9,929 bases of DNA from assembly GCA_024687845.1 (NCBI GenBank), contig JAILEL010000166.1, forward strand, positions 1 through 9,929. Direction: 5' to 3'. Below are positions 1-6,578 of the stretch, one piece after another. The first letter of the stretch is position 1; each line of letters starts with the position of its first letter. The DNA comes from Eubacterium sp. Its GTDB lineage: Bacteria; Bacillota_A; Clostridia; Lachnospirales; Lachnospiraceae. Below the pieces are notes generated by a model. The model saw only the letters and a list, made by a program, of their open reading frames with translations, was not told the origin of the DNA and did not search any database. The position numbers and the translations under genes were made by a program.

Positions 1-1
1 G

Positions 2-76
2 GCACTTGTCAGGGCAATGTATGAGGAACTTCCCGAACCGAAACCGAAGACGAAACGGGGGAAAGGGAAGAAGTAG
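2..76 (+). CDS. 3' end of an unidentified gene (partial)
   Basis: The plus-strand frame is open from the window edge to a TAG stop at 74-76 and reads ALVRAMYEELPEPKPKTK followed by a basic GKGKK-type tail. The gene begins outside the window, so its function cannot be given. The reading frame is supported by a second copy of the same ending at 419-478 (ELVKAMYDELPAPKGKTRKN). The two differ mainly by synonymous and conservative changes, the pattern expected of two related coding ends. The lysine/proline-rich tail looks like a disordered, possibly nucleic-acid-binding C terminus. The region is GC-rich, unlike the operon that begins near 584, and probably belongs to the surrounding genome. Confidence 0.5.
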   Translation, partial: ALVRAMYEELPEPKPKTKRGKGKK

Positions 77-279
77 GGGACGGGGGGAAAGGCACCATGC
101 ATCGGAACGCCGGAAAGGATAAACGCAACCGAAAGGAACTCGGGGGAACCCTAAATGTTTCAACTACCGAGAAATCCTCGGCAGTTCAAAAATACGTGAT
201 ATCCGAGTGCGCAGGGAATCCCGACAGGTTTTACGACGACCGCCTTCCTGTCAAGCCCGTTAAGTCAGCCGCCGCCATG

Positions 280-335
280 ATGCCACATACCCCATGTCCA
301 ATACCCCATACCCCATACCACATACCCCATGCCGG
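280..335. repeat. Heptanucleotide tandem repeat, consensus ATACCCC
   Basis: Eight adjacent 7-base units can be laid out: 280 ATGCCAC, 287 ATACCCC, 294 ATGTCCA, 301 ATACCCC, 308 ATACCCC, 315 ATACCAC, 322 ATACCCC, 329 ATGCCGG. Four units are exact and the outer ones have decayed. Because 7 is not a multiple of 3, gain or loss of a unit shifts any reading frame that crosses it. The array lies between an open frame starting at 97 and the conserved coding frame that ends at 478. It is too short and has no spacers, so it is not a CRISPR array. Confidence 0.85.
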
Positions 336-478
336 ATGCCGTGGAGGAACTTCCCTACGCCGGCGGAACCCCATCATTTCCAGTGGAAAATATCGACGAC
401 GCAACCTTCCTTTGCGAACTCGTAAAGGCAATGTACGATGAGCTTCCGGCGCCGAAAGGGAAAACAAGGAAGAATTGA
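329..478 (+). pseudogene. Second copy of the left-edge gene's 3' end, probably a truncated remnant
   Basis: A short frame opens with ATG at 329-331, inside the last repeat unit, and runs to TGA at 476-478, giving 49 residues. The final 20 (ELVKAMYDELPAPKGKTRKN) match the C terminus of the partial gene at 2-76. The middle part reads FPVENIDDATFLCELVKAM, a plausible helical stretch. The frame is closed upstream by a TGA at 278-280, and no good ribosome binding site is seen before the ATG. It may be a decayed duplicate of the left-edge gene, the tail of a gene frameshifted at the 7-bp repeat, or a short peptide. The duplicated coding end is seen in the sequence; the pseudogene call is inference. 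Confidence 0.4.
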
Positions 479-490
479 GCGATATTGGGG

Positions 491-507
491 AAAATCGGTG
501 TGCCGAC
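491..507 (-). terminator. Possible weak intrinsic terminator for the minus-strand operon
   Basis: On the minus strand the sequence reads TCGG-CACA-CCGA followed directly by TTTT. This is a short 4-5 bp GC-rich stem with a tetraloop and a short T-tract, about 80 bases beyond the stop of the last operon gene. The stem is short, so confidence is low. Its position between two convergent gene ends is where a terminator would be expected. Confidence 0.3.
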
Positions 508-560
508 ATATGTATGACAATTGTCATCTTCACAATTGAAGTTCAAAGAATTGCAATTCT
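506..560. repeat. Run of four back-to-back dyads between convergent gene ends
   Basis: Four inverted repeats tile this stretch: ACATATGT (506-513, perfect), ATGACAATTGTCAT (514-527, perfect), CTTCA-CAAT-TGAAG (528-541, hairpin) and AGAATTGCAATTCT (547-560, perfect). The last three share an AATTG core. They sit exactly where GC-rich flank changes to AT-rich operon and between convergent ends. They could be a bidirectional transcription stop, a protein-binding site, or a scar at the edge of the acquired segment. No T-tract follows most of them, so simple rho-independent termination is not clear. Confidence 0.6.
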
Positions 561-583
561 GACTTTCTGATGCACTCCTAAAA

Positions 584-1198
584 TTAGGAAGACTGTTTTC
601 TTAATGGAATTCGTAAATAAGTATTATTCTCGTAATTGTGTGCATAATTTGGAAGTATATCTAAATAATAAGTCTGAGGAATGCCTATAGCAAGCATTGC
701 ATCTTCACTTCTATACTTCAATAATATCAAGAGGTCATTCTCATATAACCCTAAACGTAGAGCATTAAAAAAATCACTATTTTCAGTATTCTTTTTTGAT
801 AACTGAACTTGTTTTTGTGTTCTTTTTCCAATAGTTACATGTCCTTTTAAGATTGGAAAAGCCTTCACATCAAGTATATTAGGATTCTTTCCATTAAGTG
901 CCCAAATATTATTTTCAATCACACAGACATTTCGCTTGTCAATTTGTTCATTGTCCAGATCATCAAATTCCACATCATTGTAAAAGAAATTAATGGCTTC
1001 TCCAGTGATTGAGATATGAGTCTGATGACTAGATTTATCGGTTTTATTTTTTATCGTTACATTTGCGTTTGCCAATCTTATTGCAACTATTTCTCTGAAA
1101 TTATCTTCAGAAAAGTATTGCTCTACAAATATGGGATTAAAACCCATGTCAATAAAGTAATCTTGTACAAGATTTATCAATTTATCATAAGCAGCCAC
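584..1198 (-). CDS. Uncharacterised protein, last gene of the restriction-modification operon
   Basis: A 204-residue soluble protein with no signal peptide or membrane segment; I do not recognise the family. It starts with GTG at 1196-1198, chosen because GGTGA lies six bases upstream and the gap to the preceding methyltransferase stop is only 13 nt. The next Met is residue 18. An N-terminal helix (about 4-20) is followed by a mixed alpha/beta region. Residues 106-115 (PNILDVKAFP) contain a hydrophobic-Asp-Val-Lys strand that resembles, but does not prove, a nuclease-type (D/E)XK half-motif. The segment near 144-174 (NALRLGLYENDLLILLKY, then AIGIP) looks like a conserved beta-barrel or sheet core. 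Position directly after two methyltransferases suggests a restriction or specificity partner of those enzymes; that is inference only. Confidence 0.8.
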   Translation of the reverse strand: MAAYDKLINLVQDYFIDMGFNPIFVEQYFSEDNFREIVAIRLANANVTIKNKTDKSSHQTHISITGEAINFFYNDVEFDDLDNEQIDKRNVCVIENNIWALNGKNPNILDVKAFPILKGHVTIGKRTQKQVQLSKKNTENSDFFNALRLGLYENDLLILLKYRSEDAMLAIGIPQTYYLDILPNYAHNYENNTYLRIPLRKQSS

Positions 1199-1204
1199 GA
1201 TTAA

Positions 1205-1209
1205 TCACC
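1205..1209 (-). promoter_or_regulatory. Ribosome binding site supporting a GTG start
   Basis: On the minus strand GGTGA precedes the GTG codon at 1196-1198 with a 6-base spacer, inside the 13-base gap after the second methyltransferase. It favours GTG over the next in-frame ATG, 17 codons later, which would cut away the N-terminal helix. Confidence 0.5.
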
Positions 1210-1211
1210 AA

Positions 1212-2618
1212 TCACAAGTATTTACGAATAACTCTAGCAATACACTCACTTAACAATGGAGGTACCGAATTACCGACCTGCATATACGTTTTCGTATATG
1301 TCCCTCTAAAGAAATAATTGTCAGGATATGATTGAACCCTCGCTGCTTCTCTAGGAGTTAATCCTCTCGCTTGCTGTGGGTGGATATACATATTACAATC
1401 ATACTTCATATGTGCAGTTATCGTTTTACATGGTCGATTAGATTCTAATTTGAAGTATTTATCCTTGAATATTTTTTCTCGCCGTTTGTATGGCATAATG
1501 TCTGCGATCTTGGGATCTGAAGAATCATCGCCCTCATTCAACCGTCTAAAGATCTCTATATCCCGTTCATTGTTGTAACGGGCTTTATGGTTAAAGATTA
1601 TGGGCACTTTTACATCCCCGTTTATCGCTTTGAGATAATTATTAATTCTAGTGTTAGTATTTCGAACAAATGTATATCCAGACTGATCATTTTCTATGTC
1701 AGTTTTATTTGGAACTGTCCGTGCAGACAAAGGATTCAAACCATATAGAGCATCTTTAAGCATATAACGTGGTGTATTCTTGCTTATCTCATCTAATTCA
1801 TCAAAGAGATCATCATTATTTACGCCAACTTTATTCCCGATAAAGATAACCCGCTCTCTATTTTGCGGTATTCCAAAATATAGTGCATTTAAACACCTTA
1901 CAGATACTTCATATCCAATGGCTTCAAAATCGTCAATTATTTGATCTTTGACACTTAGCATTCCTCTAACATTCTCCATCACGAAAAACGAAGGAGACAG
2001 AATACTTATTGCTTGAACAAAACTTTTGTACAAATGATTTCTCGGATCATCAATGACTCTTTGTCTATTTGCCATACTAAAGCCTTGACAAGGCGGTCCA
2101 CCAATTACGACATCGACTTTTTGATATCGCAATCTTTCTTCAATTGAATCCAGTATTTCATTTATATCTCCGGCAACAATACACCTTTTTGGAACATCTG
2201 GGTGATTGAATGAAAGCGTATCAATACAGCATTCTTGAATGTCATTAGCTAAACTCAGTCTAAATCCTGCCTTTGTAAAGCCTAATGATAGACCTCCAGC
2301 TCCACAAAAAAAGTCTGCAAAAGTTGGTGTTTTTAATTGTTCTGTCTCTTTTTGCCGCTCAATACGGTAAGTATTACACCATTTATTAATTACACACTCG
2401 TTACACTTATTCTTAGAACACCTTCCTTTCATGTAACCTGCGTGTTCCATTAGATATGCCAGACATTCTCTCTTATGATCAGTATAATACGCCCACTTAG
2501 AATCACCTTCTTCAAACTTGCAGATTCTATCAGCGAGTGCTATGGCTGATTTCTCCGGCAGACTTCCCTTTTTGTATAATTCTAGAATTTGGCACGCTTC
2601 CACAAGATCAGTATGCAT
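1212..2618 (-). CDS. dcm: DNA (cytosine-5-)-methyltransferase with N-terminal four-cysteine module
   Basis: A 468-residue C5-cytosine methyltransferase that would transfer methyl from S-adenosylmethionine to cytosine at a specific DNA site. Motif I is FFCGAGGLSLGF (103-114). Motif IV is GGPPCQGFS with catalytic Cys177. Motif VI is ENVRG (215-219), motif VIII is QNRERVIFIG (252-261), motif IX starts RGLTPREAARVQ (418-429) and motif X is QVGNSVPP (447-454). Residues about 262-395 form a long target-recognition region. Before the catalytic domain lie about 98 extra residues with C67-X4-C72-X2-C75-X5-C81, a possible zinc or iron-sulfur site. The ATG at 2616-2618 overlaps the stop of the preceding methyltransferase gene by 11 nt, which suggests coupled translation. 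The symbol is the generic family label; no CCWGG specificity is implied. The core motifs are all present, so activity is likely. Confidence 0.95.
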   Translation of the reverse strand: MHTDLVEACQILELYKKGSLPEKSAIALADRICKFEEGDSKWAYYTDHKRECLAYLMEHAGYMKGRCSKNKCNECVINKWCNTYRIERQKETEQLKTPTFADFFCGAGGLSLGFTKAGFRLSLANDIQECCIDTLSFNHPDVPKRCIVAGDINEILDSIEERLRYQKVDVVIGGPPCQGFSMANRQRVIDDPRNHLYKSFVQAISILSPSFFVMENVRGMLSVKDQIIDDFEAIGYEVSVRCLNALYFGIPQNRERVIFIGNKVGVNNDDLFDELDEISKNTPRYMLKDALYGLNPLSARTVPNKTDIENDQSGYTFVRNTNTRINNYLKAINGDVKVPIIFNHKARYNNERDIEIFRRLNEGDDSSDPKIADIMPYKRREKIFKDKYFKLESNRPCKTITAHMKYDCNMYIHPQQARGLTPREAARVQSYPDNYFFRGTYTKTYMQVGNSVPPLLSECIARVIRKYL

Positions 2619-3531
2619 TGACTTTTACCACTTGATTCATTATACTCTTTGCAATCGCTTCTGAAACAGTAACGGTGACTGCATTTCCAAACTGTTTGTA
2701 TGCTTGAGCGTCAGATACTGGTATGACAAAATCATCTGGGAAACCTTGTAATCTTGCACACTCTCTCGGTGTTAGTCGCCGTAACCCTTTTTCCTGAGTA
2801 ACATAGTTATCTTGGCAGGCTCTATGCATCTTTCCCATAGTTGCGGTTAAGGGACGTGCTATTTTTAAATCAGTATCGGTTTTAGCTATAAATTTACCAT
2901 TAACATCTCTTAGGATTGTCTTTTTAATGCGTTCGGATAAGAAATACTTATCATCCACATTATCTTCCAACAAATCCTGCAATGTTTTATTCAATTTCTT
3001 AGGCTTAGGAAACTGATAATTAATATCATTCTTTAAGCAGACCAAAAACACACGATTCCTTTTTTGAGGTACGCCATAATCAGCACTGTTAATCGGGCTA
3101 ATAAAAACATTATAGCCCATTCTTTCCAGATTTTTTTTCATTCTAGCAATTGTCTTTCCTCCATTATGAGTAAGCAGATTACGGACATTCTCTAATACAA
3201 CCACATTTGGCTGATGACCTCGTTTTTTCTGATTTTTAAGAATATCAATTACACGAAAGAATAATTTCCCACGTGCGTCTTCAAAGCCTTTTTCATCCCC
3301 CATAACACTAAACGGTTGACAGGGAAATCCGCCAATTAAAACATCATGTTCCGGTATGTCATCATAATTTACAGTATTGATATCTGCACAGCAAGCCGCT
3401 TTTTCAAAATTTGCATTGTATGTCTGGATAGCATACTTGTCAAAATCATTTGCCCATACAATATCAAATCCTGCATTTTTGAAGCCCAGATCAAGACCGC
3501 CACACCCGCAAAACAAAGATGCTACTCTCAT
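2608..3531 (-). CDS. dcm: DNA (cytosine-5-)-methyltransferase, compact form
   Basis: A 307-residue C5-cytosine methyltransferase of about M.HhaI size. Motif I is SLFCGCGGLDLGF (5-17). Motif IV is GGFPCQPFS (67-75) with catalytic Cys71. Motif VI is ENVRNLL (114-120), motif VIII is QKRNRVFLV (156-164), motif IX is RRLTPRECARLQGFPDDF (251-268) and motif X is QFGNAV (280-285). The target-recognition region is short (about 166-245) and unlike that of the adjacent methyltransferase, so the two probably read different sites or different strands of an asymmetric site. The ATG at 3529-3531 lies 7 nt after the AIPR gene stop. AGGAG at 3544-3548 is 12 nt upstream, inside that gene's end. It probably protects host DNA from the operon's nuclease arm. 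The symbol is the generic family label. Confidence 0.96.
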   Translation of the reverse strand: MRVASLFCGCGGLDLGFKNAGFDIVWANDFDKYAIQTYNANFEKAACCADINTVNYDDIPEHDVLIGGFPCQPFSVMGDEKGFEDARGKLFFRVIDILKNQKKRGHQPNVVVLENVRNLLTHNGGKTIARMKKNLERMGYNVFISPINSADYGVPQKRNRVFLVCLKNDINYQFPKPKKLNKTLQDLLEDNVDDKYFLSERIKKTILRDVNGKFIAKTDTDLKIARPLTATMGKMHRACQDNYVTQEKGLRRLTPRECARLQGFPDDFVIPVSDAQAYKQFGNAVTVTVSEAIAKSIMNQVVKVNAY

Positions 3532-3538
3532 ATGCTTA

Positions 3539-5626
3539 TCATTCTCCTAAAAACCCTTCATCAATTAATTTTGCCTCAATATTAACTATGCGCTGGCATT
3601 GTTTTTCTGTAGGTTCTCTTCCAAGATGTATTTTAGTTGCAGATTTAAGGAAACTTATTTCAACTTCGTTAAGTAGTCTCTTTGATTGTCCCCACTTAAG
3701 CGCATTTTCCCAATATTCCGAACCTTTTTGAGTAACCTCTAATTTCACTTGAGCACCACTTAGGAGAACCTGATCTCTTCTACTGCGAACTTTTTCAGCT
3801 TTTTGCTCTTTCTTATTCAGTATATAATCCTGAATTTTACTGCTTAGTACATATTCCTTTGCCTTTAATTCCGCCCAACATGGCTCTTTTTTACACCATT
3901 CTGTTACATTGGTTATTGGTCGCGATTCATCGGTAATATGATCAAATACATGTTTTGTCATTAGAAGGAATTCATTGTACAATGCATCTGGAACACTCTG
4001 TGTATCCCATATGTATCCCAGATTGAGAATACTGCCCTCATATTGTTTATCTATAAGATAATGCAATAAAGACAAGGTATATACGACAATATTTGCCTTA
4101 TATCCTTTATCATACCAACTTTGTTGAGGTACAATCTTATCCACACACTTGAAGAGAATTGCTATGGATACAGTATCCCTAAAGTACTGTTCATTGAATT
4201 GAACATCATCCTTGTTCCATTCACGAACAATATCATTTGCAAACTTCGTAAAGTTCTTCTGCGCTCCAAGGCTCACAAAGTAAGGGTATTCTCTCCAACT
4301 ATTTTGGTATTTAGCAAAATCAGTTTTGGTAATTTTCTGATCTTTTGGATTCTGCATCTGATACTTCTTTTTTTCAGCTTGCGTCATCTTACTCTGTTCT
4401 TGGTCATACTGACCTCTTGAGCGCTCAAAGAACCAGTGTGTCTCATATTGCTGACCGCCCTTTGCCGGAGCATACAACTTTCTTGAAATCTGCTGCATAC
4501 GAATATTGAATTCATGATTTGAGAAGAAATCAGCATCAGAGACCTTATTTTGACTATTAGATCCCCTTGATATTTTTGGTATCAAGATCTGTGCTTGATC
4601 ATGATTAGGAATAACAGTCAATTTCATTTGGACATATATTCCAGATAATTCAGCTTTATCACGATATCTTGTATTTGATAAGGATGCAGTAGTTTGTCCA
4701 CCATTCACGATCTGTAAATTATTGATGGATGCAATGTATTTCCCATTTTCAGTGTCATTAATTGTCACTTCTGTGGCGGTTGCAGAGATACCATTGTTGT
4801 AAGCAAAGAACATTCTCTTGCTCTCGCCATCTGCCTCAAGTATTGTTTTTCGTATATTTTTATTTACAGCACCTTTTGTCGATAAGAAGGAACGGACATT
4901 TCCTTCCAAAAGTCTACTCCCGTAATCGTCGTATAAATCCGCCAAAATGGATCCCGGAATAACACAAAGCAGACATTTAATGTCATCTCCTGAAACATCA
5001 CTTGCTTCTAAACAAGGCAATCCTTGTTTAGTTATATTTAGGAAATCAATCACCACAGGCTCGTGTCCATCGCCTGTGCTCATAACACGGTGTAATCTGC
5101 TAATGTCCCAGATGTTATATTCAATTTTAGTTCCGTTTATTTCGCTATACTCAAGAGATGATATTTTCCCGCTCATCTCTTTATCTGTGAGTATAAAGAA
5201 TCTATATTTCCGTATCGTGTTTTTTAAATCCAAAATAGTCTCAACTAAATCATAAATCGGGCGACTTATCTCTATTTCATAAAGAAGATTCCCATTGAGT
5301 ACAGCGTCCAGAAACGTAAATAGTTTTTCAAATAACGCAACAGAATCGGTTTTAGTTATTGTTACAATTTCATTTTCACCGGAATAATCAGCAATAAACA
5401 AAGACATCGATAAATCAAATTCATCAAAAGAATATGCATCTACCCTATAATTCTTTCTTCCATAACGTCCTTGTCCATAACAGACCTCAAAGTCATCAAT
5501 AACATTAAGATCGTGCAGATCTTGAAGAATAGTAGACACAAAAGTGGTAACTGTGCCTTCACTATCGTGGGCAGCTTGAGCTTTTATGCTTTCTAGGTAA
5601 TCTTTTCTGTACTCATCCATATTCAT
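3539..5626 (-). CDS. AIPR family (abortive infection phage resistance) protein
   Basis: About 695 residues, matching AIPR proteins (Pfam PF10592) found in phage-resistance and restriction operons. Family-type motifs are FFAYNNGISATA (273-284), VNGGQTTASL (307-316), RGSNSQNKVSDADFF (354-368) and HWFFERSRGQY (397-407). The N-terminal part has RVDAYSFDEF (61-70) followed by a beta-strand LSMSLFIADY (72-81). In other AIPR proteins this position can hold a nuclease-like Asp...QXK pattern, and the Lys motif is not evident here. The biochemical role of AIPR is not settled; it is usually viewed as an effector or nucleic-acid-binding component. I chose ATG 5624-5626 because AGAGGA lies 8 nt upstream; an in-frame TTG two codons earlier has no proper spacing. 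The start overlaps the previous gene by 14 nt. Confidence 0.92.
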   Translation of the reverse strand: MNMDEYRKDYLESIKAQAAHDSEGTVTTFVSTILQDLHDLNVIDDFEVCYGQGRYGRKNYRVDAYSFDEFDLSMSLFIADYSGENEIVTITKTDSVALFEKLFTFLDAVLNGNLLYEIEISRPIYDLVETILDLKNTIRKYRFFILTDKEMSGKISSLEYSEINGTKIEYNIWDISRLHRVMSTGDGHEPVVIDFLNITKQGLPCLEASDVSGDDIKCLLCVIPGSILADLYDDYGSRLLEGNVRSFLSTKGAVNKNIRKTILEADGESKRMFFAYNNGISATATEVTINDTENGKYIASINNLQIVNGGQTTASLSNTRYRDKAELSGIYVQMKLTVIPNHDQAQILIPKISRGSNSQNKVSDADFFSNHEFNIRMQQISRKLYAPAKGGQQYETHWFFERSRGQYDQEQSKMTQAEKKKYQMQNPKDQKITKTDFAKYQNSWREYPYFVSLGAQKNFTKFANDIVREWNKDDVQFNEQYFRDTVSIAILFKCVDKIVPQQSWYDKGYKANIVVYTLSLLHYLIDKQYEGSILNLGYIWDTQSVPDALYNEFLLMTKHVFDHITDESRPITNVTEWCKKEPCWAELKAKEYVLSSKIQDYILNKKEQKAEKVRSRRDQVLLSGAQVKLEVTQKGSEYWENALKWGQSKRLLNEVEISFLKSATKIHLGREPTEKQCQRIVNIEAKLIDEGFLGE

Positions 5627-6578
5627 AGTCAAAATCCTCTACTTTCCATTCATCAATACCCGATATCGAAAGATCATACCTTACTCCAGTAACCTCAGGA
5701 GGAACAGTTCCTGTGATTAATCGCGGGAATGTATCATTCACTTCAAACACTTTCTGATTTCCAATCACGAAAAACATATCCTCATACGCCTTCTTATCGA
5801 TATAACCAATAAGAATTAGCTTCTTTTCAAATTCATCTTGAGCATCTGGGAAGTTTTGAAGAATATCCCGTATCTCATCCACATATTCTTTAACACTTTT
5901 TGCGCTTGAATCAGACTTAGTTGATGAATCCACGCAATTCACAATCAGATAACCTCTATTTTTAGATTCAAGCTGATTAAGTGATGAAATAGTCAATATG
6001 TCCTTACCTGTTGATATTGCCTTTATCTCATACCATAATACCCCCAAAACAAAATCTCTGTCTGCACCTTCAGGTCCCTGCCACGCATCTAATACTTTAT
6101 CCGCACTAATGCCTTTAGAGAGTAGAACCTTTATAAAGCACAATTCCCCTAATAATCCTTTTATTACGCTTATAGGTAAGTTGTCATTTATTGAAACAAA
6201 TAATTTTGACCATGCCAAATATCGCTTTGCAACTAACTCTAGCCCTTCAGTTTCTGTACGTGCATTTTTTGAACATTCAATTAAATCTACACATAATCTT
6301 GCAAAAATGTCTTGATTAGCTTTATCAACGGAATATATCTGTGTAGCCCATTTCCCATCATTTCGAAGATTAATTTGTACCTCCAGAGCTTTGCTGGATT
6401 TTATCTGTGAGGGTTCATTCGTTGTGAACAAAGCAAGTTCATCATATCCTTCTCTGCTTATTCCCACAAAGAAGTGTAAAGGATGATCTGGATCTATTCT
6501 TTGCATTGCTCCGGATGCATCTCTTAAGCTATTCCATTTTTGCTTTAAATTATTTGTATCAATACTCATCCTCATCAT
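5613..6578 (-). CDS. PD-(D/E)XK motif protein (DUF4420-like), putative restriction nuclease
   Basis: About 321 residues, resembling the PD-(D/E)XK nuclease-fold family of Pfam PF14390 (DUF4420), which recurs next to Z1 and AIPR genes. The putative active site is Glu145 in GLLGELCF, Asp173/Asp175 in EGADRDFVLGV and Glu184-Ile-Lys186 in LWYEIKAIS. This is the D...EXK arrangement with the upstream helix Glu, as in Mg-dependent endonucleases, so it is the best DNA-cutting candidate here. Start: five closely spaced in-frame candidates exist (TTG 6590, ATG 6584, 6578, 6575, 6569). I prefer ATG 6576-6578 because GAGG sits 6 nt upstream. The gene overlaps the Z1 gene by 20 nt and the AIPR gene by 14 nt. 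The exact N terminus is uncertain by a few residues. Confidence 0.88.
   Translation of the reverse strand: MMRMSIDTNNLKQKWNSLRDASGAMQRIDPDHPLHFFVGISREGYDELALFTTNEPSQIKSSKALEVQINLRNDGKWATQIYSVDKANQDIFARLCVDLIECSKNARTETEGLELVAKRYLAWSKLFVSINDNLPISVIKGLLGELCFIKVLLSKGISADKVLDAWQGPEGADRDFVLGVLWYEIKAISTGKDILTISSLNQLESKNRGYLIVNCVDSSTKSDSSAKSVKEYVDEIRDILQNFPDAQDEFEKKLILIGYIDKKAYEDMFFVIGNQKVFEVNDTFPRLITGTVPPEVTGVRYDLSISGIDEWKVEDFDYEYG
5635..5640 (-). promoter_or_regulatory. Ribosome binding site for the AIPR gene
   Basis: On the minus strand AGAGGA is followed by the 8-base spacer TTTTGACT and then ATG at 5624-5626. The TTG inside the spacer is an in-frame alternative start but would be only 2 nt from this site. 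The element lies within the 3' end of the PD-(D/E)XK gene. Confidence 0.6.

Noticed and set aside
280..335. CRISPR-like array
   Set aside because: The units are 7 bp, contiguous and without spacers; this is a simple tandem repeat.
97..441. Plus-strand open frame of 114 codons with AAAGG shortly before its ATG
   Set aside because: After the 7-bp repeat this frame becomes an arginine-rich shadow of the conserved frame ending at 478, so it is not credible as one intact protein. Its first ~60 codons may be real and are treated under the repeat finding.
231..533. Minus-strand open frame of 100 codons across the left flank
   Set aside because: It lies opposite the conserved plus-strand ending and reads through the tandem repeat and palindromes. 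Its composition is low-complexity and arginine-rich, with no recognisable motif.
4121..4420. Plus-strand open frames antisense to the AIPR, Z1 and other operon genes, this being one of the longer ones
   Set aside because: They mirror strongly supported minus-strand genes, have no recognisable domains and are expected by chance in AT-rich coding DNA.
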